The translations under genes and the position numbers were made by a program. This document shows, one piece after another, positions 10,960 to 22,152 of a stretch of DNA of 64,000 nt. Each line of letters opens with the position of its first letter. Positions within the stretch are counted from its first letter, which is position 1. Under the pieces are notes generated by a model. The model made no database searches. It was not told where the DNA came from and saw only the letters and a list, made by a program, of their open reading frames with translations. Source of the DNA: Mikania micrantha (lineage: Eukaryota > Streptophyta > Magnoliopsida > Asterales > Asteraceae); the NCBI GenBank assembly GCA_009363875.1, contig CM018681.1, forward strand, positions 45,760,251-45,824,250, written 5' to 3'.

Positions 10960-11396
10960 TGAGGGAAACCGAAATTCACCTCAATTCAGTGTAATTGATT
11001 GAATTAAATCTTGTAATAACTCATACTATTAATCATTAGCAGTTACCATACGTTATTAACATTACTAATGATCGAAATTAACTCCAATCACCCTCAAGAG
11101 TCGAAACCGTTCATAATCAATAGCAAATTCGTAAAATTCGATCAAATCACTCACAATTGCACATTCCTACATTTCAATCGGTACATTTAGAGTCTGGTGC
11201 ATTCAACAATTTGAAGCGAAACACGTCGAGCAGAAGATTTGATCGCGAGTTGGCCGAAGAACAACCCGTTAGTCGACCTACTTGAATTCGTCATCCAATC
11301 AAGTAAGTAATTACTCCTATACACTCTAAAACGACCGACTAAGACAATCCCTATGTTAATTCGGTGTTCCAATATCGAATTGCAAGATTTTAGATC

Positions 11397-12010
11397 CTAG
11401 GGTTCTAAGTTCAAACCGAATTGGGTGTTTTGATACAATCGTGTTTAGGAATTAAATTAAAGTACATAGAGAGTTTCTAAATCACTAGTTTAAGGAAATA
11501 CATATGTTGATTTCATCAAACAAACAATATTATACTGATTTCGAATTCTAGGGTTCGTGGATAAAAGCTTTTTGGGGGTTTCGACTTAAACCGATTTGAT
11601 GTTCAAATTAAATCACTTATGTATCTTCTAAAAGGGCCGATTAATGATAACCATAGATCAATTTCGCAATATCTTAGCGAATTGCTCATGATCGAATTCT
11701 AGGGTTCATCCTAGAATATCATTTGGGGGTTTGTAATCAAATAAGCTCAAAAATCGAATTGAATTATTTAGATAGCTTCGAAATACATTGATAAAGGAAA
11801 TCCCTAAGTTAATTTCATCAAAGCATAATGAATTCTATGAGATCTAATTCTAGGGTTTATCATACAAGTTGTTTTGGGGGTTTCTAACCAAATGAGTTCA
11901 AAAATCAAATTGATTGCTATTATAAGTTTCTAAAAGCTCCGATTAACAATATTCCTCTGTTAATTTCTGGTCTTAACATCGAATTGTATAAAATTCGTAG
12001 TTAGGGTTTT
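11397..12010 (+). repeat. Tandem repeat with an exact 151-base period
   Basis: The marker CTAGGGTT, usually preceded by GAATT, occurs at 11397, 11548, 11699 and 11850, with a degenerate copy (GTTAGGGTT) at about 12000. The intervals are 151 bases each while the rest of the units has diverged. Each unit also has a GGGGGTTT stretch and a TTAATTTC segment. The array lies between the two donor-like sites of the solo LTR. Confidence 0.75.
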
Positions 12011-12237
12011 CGGTTAAGAACGAATTGGGGATTGTTACCTGAATGATCATGATTTTCGAATTAAACAACTTAGAAGGATTCGAAATATTATATCAAATGA
12101 AAACCCTATGGTTTTGGAAACCAGTGGATTCGAAATTGAGTTCAATTGGGAACCATTTGAGTCGGGTTAATAAAATCAAAGGAGAATCGATTCTGTTGTT
12201 ATTTTAAAAACGTTGAATACTGTTTCTGTTAACAAAT

Positions 12238-12302
12238 GTGAGTTAGAGGAGATGGTAAGGAAGGGGTAGCATGGGAGGGAGGTCACGGGTTCGAACCCGG
12301 CC
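12238..12302 (+). promoter_or_regulatory. tRNA-like internal promoter remnant (B box)
   Basis: GGTTCGAACCC at 12288-12298 matches the RNA polymerase III B box and is the core of a 14-base palindrome (CGGGTTCGAACCCG). A weak A-box-like TGAGTTAGAGGAGATGG lies about 48 bases upstream, at tRNA-like spacing. No complete tRNA cloverleaf is seen, so it is either a SINE head or a chance T-arm-like sequence in the LTR. Confidence 0.35.
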
Positions 12303-13495
12303 CCCACCCATTTTGATTTTTGGGTTATTTTGGTAATTAGGTCATAATTCCTTTGTTGTAACTCCGATTCGACTCGTTCGAATTGCGTTAGAACCAGAAT
12401 TCGATTCTGAACGTAGTAGAATAATAAAAGTCACATTTTAACTCGAAAACGAAATCGCGTATAAATACGCTTATAAAATCATAAGCGATTGTATGATTTT
12501 ATTGAACGATTTCAAAGTTACGCGTACATACGTATGCACATTTTTAACACTCTAACATACATGTATTGACACGTATGTGATTTCAAGCACAAAACGACAT
12601 TCCGAATAACACTAAGTTATTGTTAAAACACAGGTTCTTCGTAGGAGGACTTTCTACACGAGTTTAAGTGTGTTTGATCATTCTGCTCACTATCAAAGGT
12701 GCGTACACGGCCCCTTTCTTATTTTAACTATTTTGGGGGAGAAAACATGTGCAACAAACACTTTTAGATACATATCACTTGCATGAGTTAGCTGTTTACA
12801 TTAAGTGCCAACATAGCATTACAAGTCCTTACATTTCGAACCGTTTAGTTTGCCGTAGTGCAAAGCGTGGTAGTTGGAAATAGATCTATTAGGTTTGACA
12901 AACCTCACTTGGTAGATGTGATCTACGCAAGTGTTTGACTGACCAAACACACATTACTATTGTTTGTGCTAGACAATAGTGGCAAGGCAAAACATGCGAT
13001 AGCATGCAACAGTCAGCTTCGGTGTCGACCACTTATGTAAATAGTATAAATGACTAGCTATCATGACTATGCATGTGTGATTATGTTATCTGCAAACATT
13101 TTATTCAAACTGTGGTTTCAAACAATTGTGAATGCTTAAACCTGTGTAATGCACCAACCTTTGTGTTGACTTGATTTACATGTTTTCTCAGGACGCTAAG
13201 GTACACTAGCAAGCAGGCATGGACTAGGAGATCGAGTCGCATGCATGTTTTATATTTCTGTCAATTGGATTTGAACATTTGAAACTTTGTTTTGTAATTT
13301 ACAGTTTTCAAACTGTTATGATTGTTTATGTTTTAAAAACGCTTCCGCAACGCTAGAACTTTGATATTACAGTTTTAAACCAAAGTATGTTTTGAAATTC
13401 ATATAGAGGTCTTCGTTATGTCTAATGAACTGAGATCCTGTTTTGTCACGTCCCAAACGGTATGATTCCGTTAGTTGAAAATTGGGGGTGTGACA

Positions 13496-14357
13496 ATTTA
13501 AACCAAAGTTTTTGAAACGTTTGAATTTGTATCCATTTACCGATGGGTGTGGGTTACGTTGATGTTAGTTAACTTTGAATGGTGTAAGATTATACAGATG
13601 AAGCTCTTGGGCCAGATGCTTTATTATATTTTAACAGGTATGACATTAGACAAGGGGTGAAGAATACTATGATATCAAACAGGTGCCAACATTATGGATC
13701 CTGATCTATACACTGCTTAATATATTTATGATGATAAATGGTATTTGTGTGAATAGCTCATATATAAAAGAATTGTATTATGAAGAAACGGAATGCTTTT
13801 GAAAGCCATGTCTTTGTTGTTTAATTGCCAATGTTGTTATATATTGGAAGTTCAACCTGTAGCTTCTAGATTACATTTGCTTCTCCTTAACCAATAGGTA
13901 CACAGCTAAACAAATTGACCATCAATATCTGTTTCGAATCAGCAAAAAGAAACAATGTCTCCACATTATCTAACAGAAGCCAAGCACGTGAGCCGGGTTA
14001 AAGGGTCACACCTAAATTGGAATTAAGTTGGTTAACCAAAAGACAAAACGTCTTTATGATCCATCCAAACGATTAACTATGGAGTGTTCGATAATCTTAT
14101 AAAAGTTTTTATTTCGTATGTTCTTATTTGCTATGCTAATCAGCTTAGTTTAACTAGGCATTAGATTTAGGAGAGGCGGTTCGTTGCAATGATGAGAACA
14201 TGTTGTATATTTTCTTTTATTGGTTAATATTATAACTTTAAATTTAATAACATACAATTAAGATATATCACGAGATGATTGATAAACTAATAGAAACCGA
14301 GTAACCTATTGTTAATTTTTGTCACCGCCCGCCGCATCCCGCGGGTTTCCGACTAGT
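13496..14357 (+). other. Right end of the Helitron-like element
   Basis: AT-rich DNA with no gene. It ends with the hairpin CCCGC/GCGGG (14329-14345) and CTAGT at 14353-14357. Confidence 0.45.
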
Positions 14358-16581
14358 ATATATAACCCATAATTTCTAAAACTTGTATTTTAGAGGGAGA
14401 AAAGGTGGTGGTTTTCTAATATTTATGCATGCAATGGGTGTACTTAGTCTCCTAGATTCGGAAAACCTTAGACTTAGTTCAAGTTGTGGTCCGGAACTGG
14501 TTCAGCCCAACGAACCCTTAGGTTTGCTTGACCCCTGGTTCGGCTAACCACTCAGGTTTGCCCACATGATGGGTTCGGCCAAGAAAGGCTTCGGCTAGCC
14601 AGGTTCGTCCAAAGGAGGTTTGCGGTCAAATGGTTCGTGGCTCAGGTAGGTTTAGCTGAACAAATCTTGCAGCACAGATTCGCCTAAACAAAAGGTGTGG
14701 CTGAAGTGAAGGTTCGGCCGAAGGGTTCGCCACCTTAGAGTTTGTGGCGGTTTATAGGTTCGTGGCTAAGGAGGTTCGGCCACATGTACCTGGTTCGGCT
14801 GAAGGGTTCGCCACCTTAGGGTTGGTGTGGATAAGAAGTTCGCTCCACCCTAGGTTCGGCCAGACACTATGTCAAGGTTTGTCCAAGGGGTTCGGTGATG
14901 GCATGAGTTTCGCAGCCGAGGTTCAAGACCATCCAGGTTCGCGACTCCCCTCTGGAAGCTGTCGAAGGTTCGGCTAACAGCTCCCAGGTTCGGCCAACCT
15001 GGTTCCTACGCGCCTCACCTACCCAGCATCATCTTCTTCGAATAACCTTTGTTGCAGGTGTGTTTCTAGGGTGTTCAAGTCTTTTACAAAGTTCCTTTTA
15101 TAGTTTCCAATGTATATAAATCGTTTAACTATAAGGTGCAAACCGGTTTGTTGTTAGTGTGAGAAACAGAAATAAAACTCGAGATTTACCTCTAAATGTT
15201 GACCAAACGCAAGATTTCTTCGTGGGTTTGTGTTCTCCTCGATCACGTGGTCGTTTAGGCACCAAGATCTTGTAAATCCGTTGACAAACGAGTGAGTTCT
15301 CTTAGAGAAAAGGTAGAGAGAGAGTGGGGTGGCGGGTGGGTGTTTCAGAGAGAGAAAGAGTGTAAAAATGAAAGAAGAAGAAGGATTCTTCTTCATTAAT
15401 AACCAGCGTATCCCCCTTGTGCTCGGTCTCATTTATTTCGCAATAAACTTACTAAATGATCGGTTTTTAATCAAAAAATATCTTTAAAATATAAAACGTT
15501 TGAAATAATAGATTACGTTTTAAATAAACTGCTTTTAATTAGGTCATTTCGTAAAATAATTTCGTTTTATCTCGTTAAATAATTTATTTAATAAACCGTT
15601 TTATTCGTATACGTCTTAGGTTGTAATTCCTAATAAAAGTGTTTAATTTCCAGTTATTAATTTAATATCGTTAAGTACTATTTCGTTATCTCGTCGAAAC
15701 GCGTTACTTACGTACGTATTCGTAAAGATCGTCACCTTTCCGAATCCAACGCTCGTATCGTATTTCAATTCGATTTACGATTTATGGAATATCGTTTCAG
15801 AATATTATTCTTAATAATTATTATATTCGTGTGAATCGTCACCCATGCGAATACATTATTAAGTTAATATTTCTGAATTAATATTCGCGTTTAAGTTAGT
15901 TTCGTAACCTCACCATCGCGTAATCATCCCTAATAAGGCTTTCATTATTTAATTACTTTGAATATGAAAATTTCCCAATCCAAATCCCACTAAACCATAT
16001 CACTGACACATCCATGATAGACCGAAATATGCGTATGTATAGGGCATATGTAGGAGTAGGTCGCAACCTATCCAGCCACCGTCCCACCGCTATTTCGATA
16101 AACCATGACCATGTGTCCTTAACTATGTTTAGTAACCAAACAATAACCAACTCATATCTTTTACCATCCGAAACCAACACCTCGGATTCTCCTCACCAAA
16201 GCCTCAACACTGATATAATCATGATAAACCGAAGATGGCTTATGTATAGGGCATATGTAGAGGTCAGTCGCAACTGCCTCAGCCACCGTCCTACCACCTC
16301 TTCGATAGACCATGATTATATCCTTGCCTATCTTTGGTTATAGAATCCTATACCACTACCAACCCAAACCAACAATCCATATCATCTGCAATAACTCTCT
16401 AGTTCTGTTTAGTTGTTTTTCAACTAAACTTCCCATGGTTTATGCTATAAAATCATATGTTCTCAATATGTATACAAATAATAATAGCATCCAATAATCC
16501 ATAATCATTAACAATTATCATATCAGGTCTTAACAGTACAATTAAACATGTACGAACGACCCGAAATACAGTGATGTTACA
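14358..16581 (-). mobile_element. Minus-strand LTR fragment (U3, leader and U5 start)
   Basis: On the minus strand the LTR starts TGTAACATCACTG at 16581. Two copies of the motif TATGCCCTATACATA follow (rc at 16241-16255 and 16034-16048), then AT-rich U3, then a CT-rich leader (15300-15400, rc), a donor-like GAG|GTAAAT (about 15188) and a GGTTCGGCC-rich stretch (14460-15010). It then meets the Helitron end at 14357. Start, motif offset and module order match the plus-strand LTRs at 47505 and 52105. The TATA box seems decayed. No gene is present. Confidence 0.55.
14460..15010. repeat. GGTTCGGC-rich degenerate repeat
   Basis: The 6- to 9-mer AGGTTCGGC and its variants recur some twenty times with irregular 15-35-base spacing (for example GAGGTTCGGCCACATG, CTGGTTCGGCTGAAGG). 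Two near-identical blocks contain GAAGGGTTCGCCACCTTAG (around 14715 and 14800). It corresponds in position to the ATTCGGCC-rich stretch of the LTR at 53305. Open frames through it are side effects of its composition. Confidence 0.6.
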
Positions 16582-17591
16582 CTAGTATCGAGGACCTACA
16601 CATGCTTCAGCTTCTAGTATCATCGACCTTGACAGAATCGATGAACTAATATCGAAGGTGGTTGGTCGACATTGCTAGTGTTGATGGTCTTCAATGTCTG
16701 AGCCACAAGGAGCCATCGATACTACTAGTATCGATGGCCTAGAGACTGTTGAACTTAAGGGTGTCGATTTTATAGTCTCGGCAGAATTGTTTTGGACTTT
16801 CCATCGATATTGAGCAAATTCTAAGGGTCTAATCTCGATGGCACTAGGTAAATAATATTAGAGTCGAACTTCTCCTAGTGAACAAGCATAAAGGACCATC
16901 AATATTATTAATATCGATGGCCTAAGGGCTGTCAAGTTGAACCTATCGAACATATAGTATCGACACGATAGTTGCTGGATGTTCATCGTTATTACTTGAT
17001 CAATTCCATCAACATTAATCAGGACCTTGTCGATATTAGTAGCTAAGTGTAGTACACGTAATTTAAGTTTAAAATCAGTTAATATGGATCAAAATCGAAG
17101 TCACAGGAGAGTGTTGAACATAGTAGGATCGGATAGAAAGCATTAGGGTTTAACAAGGTGTTAACCGATTTGGCTCATCCTTGATGCTAAAGTTTTAAGT
17201 AAAAATTAACATGTTATAAATCACTAGCTTAAAAACATATATTTTGTGAATAAGCTAAGGATATAAACAACAAAATTCAAGATCAAAACAAGTGGGTGGT
17301 GTTGGATAATATCGACAAGGGGCTATGGTGATCATGTGTTGCATGGATTGCTGCTAGCCTTTCATATTATCATAACAACTATCAACATTGATCATGGATC
17401 ACCGAATCCAATGGGATTAATGCCAAAAGACCAATTGCAAACTAATACTAAGGCCAAGTCAAGACTTCAAGAATCAAGGAAACACATATGGACTTGGGTT
17501 AACTTGAATTGGTTGACTCAAGTTACAAGTTTTCAAACTTAATGAATTATGGTTTAAACTTAAGTTTTAATTAAAATTTACTACTTAATTG
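16582..17591. mobile_element. LTR fragment with palindromic CCATCGAT repeats
   Basis: Inverted repeats built on CCATCGATATT lie at 16712-16738, 16801-16841 and 16896-16920, as in the solo LTR at 47505. The remaining 500 bases to the copia array show no gene. The fragment is probably the 5' side of the LTR that continues at 43985-46449, with the array inserted between; orientation is not certain. Confidence 0.45.
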
Positions 17592-18510
17592 TGTTGGGTT
17601 TTGTAGATGTTTATCAAAGCCATATTAACCATTTAACATGTAAAACGCAACGGAGTTTATATCAGAAACCATTTTGAGTTTAGTTAGTTTATGCATCATA
17701 TACATTTGATTAAAACAAAACCCATGAACAAGGATCTTTATATGGAAGAACATACTATCAAAACATTCAAGAACACCATTAAGTACCTTTTAGAACACGT
17801 GAAGAATGAAGGTGATGATGTTTGAGAGCTAAATCTTCAAGCAAGAAGACCTCAAATCCGCGATACCCCAAGCCACCAACAAACACCTTGAATGCTAGGT
17901 TTCCAACACAAGATTTCAGCCCTAGAATACACTTGTTTCCAGCTGAAAATCAGCCACTTAAAACCCACTTTTCTGCTGTGAAAATGGAGAAGAAAAAGGA
18001 AGAAAAGGCTTAGAGATTCTTGAGGAGAGAGAGAGTTTTTGCATATCTATTTTTCATCAAATGAATGCAGCTAAATTAAGTGGGTGTGGCCTCCCAAGAC
18101 CACATAAGGGCCGAATTTTTTAGTCCAATGGGGTGGCTCCTTTTCAAATCTTCCCACCTAATTTTTTAAACAAGATTTTAAGTAAAACCCCTTTTAATTA
18201 AAACTTGTAACACATTACAAGTCATGTTACATTTTATAAACTTTAATAATGTTACTTAACCATTAAATAACAATTATAAAGTAATCTCTCATAAATAAAT
18301 AAACCCATGTTGTTTATTAATTTCTCAAGTGCATCTATTTAGAAAACAACTTTCTAAATGTATTAAGTGTCATTATTTATTTAATTGATCAAATCAATAC
18401 ACAAATATAGTAGGTGTTTGTCTAGCTTGTTGTTGGGTATGACCCGACTTGTATCATATCACATTAGCCACTTCAAATTAATATGTATCTTGGGCATATC
18501 GAATTCTACA
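17592..18510 (-). repeat. Copia array LTR 1 (outer, left)
   Basis: The LTR is 919 bp and abuts the AATTG duplication instead of a primer site. Private variants include GCAACGG for GCAGCGG, CAGAAACC for CAAAAACC, TTTAGTCC for TTGGTCC, and ACTTGTATCAT for ACTTGGATCAT, marking it as one of the two most diverged copies. Confidence 0.92.
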
Positions 18511-21236
18511 ATCTCCCACTTGCACAAGATTCATAGAAGATTGATGCAAGCAGCAAATAACGCCTAGCAACGGTTTGCTACTCCTAATGTATATGACTAA
18601 GTGCCATTCAATAACATCATCCTCTTCAAGTACCTTACTTGAATATGATTTAGGTGAATCAATCATTTATCCTTTTGTTACAGATGTGTCATGTTAAATC
18701 CTGGAGACATAGAGTTGTCATTCTCCGACGATTTAACTTTAACAGGCGTTAGACATCTTACTCTCAACGAATAAGAGGAACAAATTCCATCTTGACTACA
18801 TACGTCTTTCACAATCACCTTGTATCATACCTGAACTCAGCCTTATGTACTGCCATGTTTCAGAACAGCAAAGTACTAAGTCAAAGTACAATACTTGGTG
18901 AATATCAAGACCCAATATGTATCTCAGGTCTGAGGACACAATGATAGTCGCCTTTACTCAATATTTCTTATGACTAATCACAAAGACTCCATGAAGAAAT
19001 ATTTGAGAGCGGGCTAGTCCTATATCTATATCCCATAGATATCAATGAACCTTGGCAGCAACCTCTTGCTCTATATTCATACCTTGTGAATATCAACCAA
19101 TCCAAGTTTATAATAGTCTTACATTCATAGTTGTTCCCACAAATATGACCGACTACGGACATTTAGAATAACTCATTTATTCATAGATTTAAACATGCTA
19201 AAATGGAACAGGAAATGAAAATTATAACCATATAATCAAGTCAAATTACATAAGTTTCGATATCCAAATACAAAATTTAATCAACTCCAATCACTAGAAT
19301 ATCGAAGTCCTAAGGAACAAGTATGCCTTTCATGCTTTGTCCTTTCAAGAAGCTTCGTGAATGGATCCGCAATGTTTTGATCGGCGTGAACTTTGCGAAT
19401 ACATATCTTTCCCTTTTCAACTTCATCCCTTATGTAGTTGAACCTCCGTTCGATGTGCCGAGTCTTTTGATGAGCACGAGGTTCCTTGATTTGAGCAATG
19501 GCCCCTTCGTTATCACAAAAGATCTCTAGGGGGTCTTGAATGGTAGCAACAACCCCCAAGATCGGCAATGAACTTCCTTAGCCATGCAGCTTCTTGAGCT
19601 GCCAATGAAGCGGCGATGTATTCTGATTCTGTTGTAGATAGTGCCACTACATCTTGCTTTGAGCTCTTCCAAGAGACCGCTCCTCCATTCATAATGAAGA
19701 CATATCCCGACTGTGATCGTGAATCATCTTGATCAGTTTGGAAACTCGCATCCGTGTAACCCTTTACAACGAGTTCCATCTACAATTTTTACAAAGGTCA
19801 ATTTTAGTATTTTTAATATCAATGTATTTTAATTACTAATACCCTTTTATGTCTCATAGACAATTAATAATTAAAATCTAGAATCCAACGTTACATTTAA
19901 ATATTGGTTAGGTGATCTTTATCCCTTTATTTAAATTAACAAGGTAGTCAACGTTTTGACAATTGTAACCTATTACAATTTCTAGTGTATGGGATCGGTT
20001 TAAACATCTTATGTTTTGTTTGGCATGTTTATCCCATCAACACCTTTTGTACGTCATGCTTCGGTGATCCTAATGCATGATTTCCAAATTCAAGTCCTCC
20101 TTCTTAGACACACGTGTGATTTTACAAATATGAGCGGTTAGGTGACCTTTATCCCACAAATACGGTAATTTCACCTCAACTTCACAAGTTTCTAAGTTTA
20201 TGGTTAGGTGACCTTTATCCCATAAATAAGTTGCAAGTGAATTGAGTGTTGTTTAAAAGAATGGTGTTAAACTTGTTCTAAAAAAGGGATTTTAAGTTTT
20301 CTTAATTCTAGTCTAGAAAACTCTATGTACCTTGCATTTGTATGCATTCAAATGCATGGTATTTTATGAAAAGCAATTTTCATTATTCCTTTTAATAAAA
20401 CTCATTTTCATTAAATCATTAACTCTTAATAAACTCATTATATTAATTCCTTTAATGATTTTTAAAGAACCAATTTTATGCTTGTTTTATTTTAGTTGTT
20501 TAACTAGTTTATGCAATTTTTCAATTAAAAGTCAAACTCATCCAAACAACCAAATAATCAACCAAACATAAAATATAAGTGCATAACCATAGCCAACTAT
20601 TTTGACAACACTTGCTTGCCATAACAAGTGTGTCAAAAGGTCATTCCTAAGGGTAAAACAAGACACAATGTTGTGTTGATGAACTCCCACTTGAACTTGC
20701 ATCCAAATGCTTCAAGTGACCCTTTTGTGTTGTGATTTCTCCATCTTCTTTAGGCAACTTCTTGGTCATCCAAATCAGCCCCAAAGTACAATTACATAGA
20801 GAAATCCTAATACATTTTTCTAGAAAAATAAAGTGCAACTAATCTATTTATTACATGCCAAATGAAACAAATAAATTACATGCCTTTATTTCAACCAAAT
20901 AAAATCACAACCACAAATATTCAAACACAAGGTCATGGCTAGGTTTATGCACTAAAATACATCCAAATGTATATACCAAAAATAACGTAAACATGGTCCC
21001 TTTTCTAACCCAAAATTTCGGCCAACATAAACCAAATCCTGGTGGGTTTTTGTTCTTTAACAAACAAACCATCTTATGATTTTAATTTTTCAAGATTCTT
21101 ACATGCATATAAAATAATATCTTGAAAAACAAAGGGATTTCCATGTGTGAAATTTTCCAGCCCACTTTTATCAAAAAGGACCCGAAAATTTCGATTTTTT
21201 GAAGCATGTATCCATATAACCGGCTCTTGATGCCAT
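18511..21236 (-). mobile_element. Copia array internal region 1
   Basis: It is 2726 bases long, with polypurine tract at the low end and primer site (rc CTCTTGATGCCA) at the high end. Besides RNase H, it holds three GGTTAGGTGAYCTTTATCCC copies (19906, 20136, 20202) and a strong hairpin at 20600-20638. Gag, protease, integrase and reverse transcriptase are absent. Private variants (GGCGTTAGAC, GGGCTAGTCC, CAGGAAATG, GATCGGCGTG, CTGGTGGG) show it is older than the inner units. Confidence 0.85.
19281..19779 (-). pseudogene. Copia RNase H, unit 1, frameshifted
   Basis: RNase H removes the RNA strand during reverse transcription. The N-terminal half starts ATGGAACTCGTTG at 19779 (YTDAS Asp, TTESEY Glu); the C-terminal half is in another frame (IFCDNEGAIAQ Asp, NIADPFTK Asp). 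The break is one extra C in the run at about 19553-19557. Both halves keep their catalytic residues. Confidence 0.85.
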
Positions 21237-22152
21237 TGTTGGGTTTTGTATATGTTTATCAAAGCCATATTAACCATTTAACATGTAAAACGCAGCGGAG
21301 TTTATATCAAAAACCATTTTGAGTTTAGTTAGTTTATGCATCATATACATTTGATTAAAACAAAACCCATGAACAAGGATCTTTATATGGAAGAACATAC
21401 TATCAAAACATTCAAGAACACCATTAAGTACCTCTTAGAACACGTGAAGAATGAAGGTGATGATGTTTGAGAGCTAAATCTTCAAGCAAGAAGACCTCAA
21501 ATCCGCGACCCAAGCCACCAACAAACACCTTGAATGCTAGGTTTCCAACACAAGATTTCAGCCCTAGAATACACTTGTTTCCAGCTGAAAATCAGCCTCT
21601 TAAGACCCACTTTTCTGCTGTGAAAATGGAGAAGAAAAAGGAAGAAAAGGCTTAGAGATTCTTGAGGAGAGAGAGAGTTTTTGCATATCTATTTTTCATC
21701 AAATGAATGCAGCTAAATTAAGTGGGTGTGGCCTCCCAAGACCACATAAGGGCCGAATTTTTTGGTCCAATGGGGTGGCTCCCTTTCAAATCTTCCCACC
21801 TAATTTTTTAAACAAGATTTTAATTAAAACCCCTTTTAATTAAAACTTGTAACACATTACAAGTCATGTTACATTTTATAAACTTTAATAATGTTACTTA
21901 ACCATTAAATAACAATTATAAAGTAATCTCTCATAAATAAATAAACCCATGTTGTTTATTAATTTCTCGAGTGCATCTATTTAGAAAACAACTTTCTAAA
22001 TGTATTAAGTGTCATTATTTATTTAATTGATCAAATCAATACACAAATATAGTAGGTGTTTGTCTAGCTTGTTGTTGGGTATGACCCGACTTGGATCATA
22101 TCACATTAGCCACTTCAAATTAATATGTATCTTGGGCATATCGAATTCTACA
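21237..22152 (-). repeat. Copia array LTR 2
   Basis: The LTR is 916 bp, three bases short because GCGATACCCC is reduced to GCGACCC. Other private changes are GTATATG near the start, TTCTCGAGTG and CACAACATTC. Confidence 0.92.

Larger units (their letters stand above)
10593..13495 (+). mobile_element. Solo LTR, 2.9 kb, with ATTTA target duplication
   Basis: The element starts TGTGACAATC and ends GGGGGTGTGACA. The 5 bases on each side are ATTTA (10588-10592 and 13496-13500), a perfect duplication, and no internal region lies between, so this is a solo LTR left by recombination between two LTRs. It contains a 24-base palindrome (10923-10946) next to TATAATAT (10952), a donor-like GTAAGTA (11303), five repeats with an exact 151-base period (11397-12010), a B-box-like sequence (12288-12298), a second donor-like AAG|GTGCGT (GT at 12699) and the acceptor-like TTTTCTCAG ending 13191. 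The second donor and acceptor sit in contexts shared with other LTRs here (CGGCCCCTTT; CACCAACCTTTGTGTTGAC). Confidence 0.9.
7024..14357 (+). mobile_element. Helitron-like non-autonomous element
   Basis: The left edge reads A|TCTTTACTATTATATAAAG, which resembles plant Helitron 5' ends (TC start, inserted after A). The right edge reads CCCGC, an 8-base loop, GCGGG, then TTTCC and GACTAGT, fitting a terminal hairpin plus CTRRT end. The base after CTAGT is A where a host T is expected, which weakens the call. No Rep or helicase is present. The interior is AT-rich with exon-like fragments at 7245-7345, 9175-9262 and 9821-9901, and a solo LTR at 10593-13495. If real, it is a large gene-fragment-carrying Helitron that split a minus-strand LTR. 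Confidence 0.5.

Noticed and set aside
12281..12302. A tRNA gene
   Set aside because: Only a T-arm-like sequence is present; no acceptor stem or anticodon arm could be built.
15154..15432. 92-codon minus-strand frame
   Set aside because: It coincides with the CT-rich leader of the minus-strand LTR and shows no domain.
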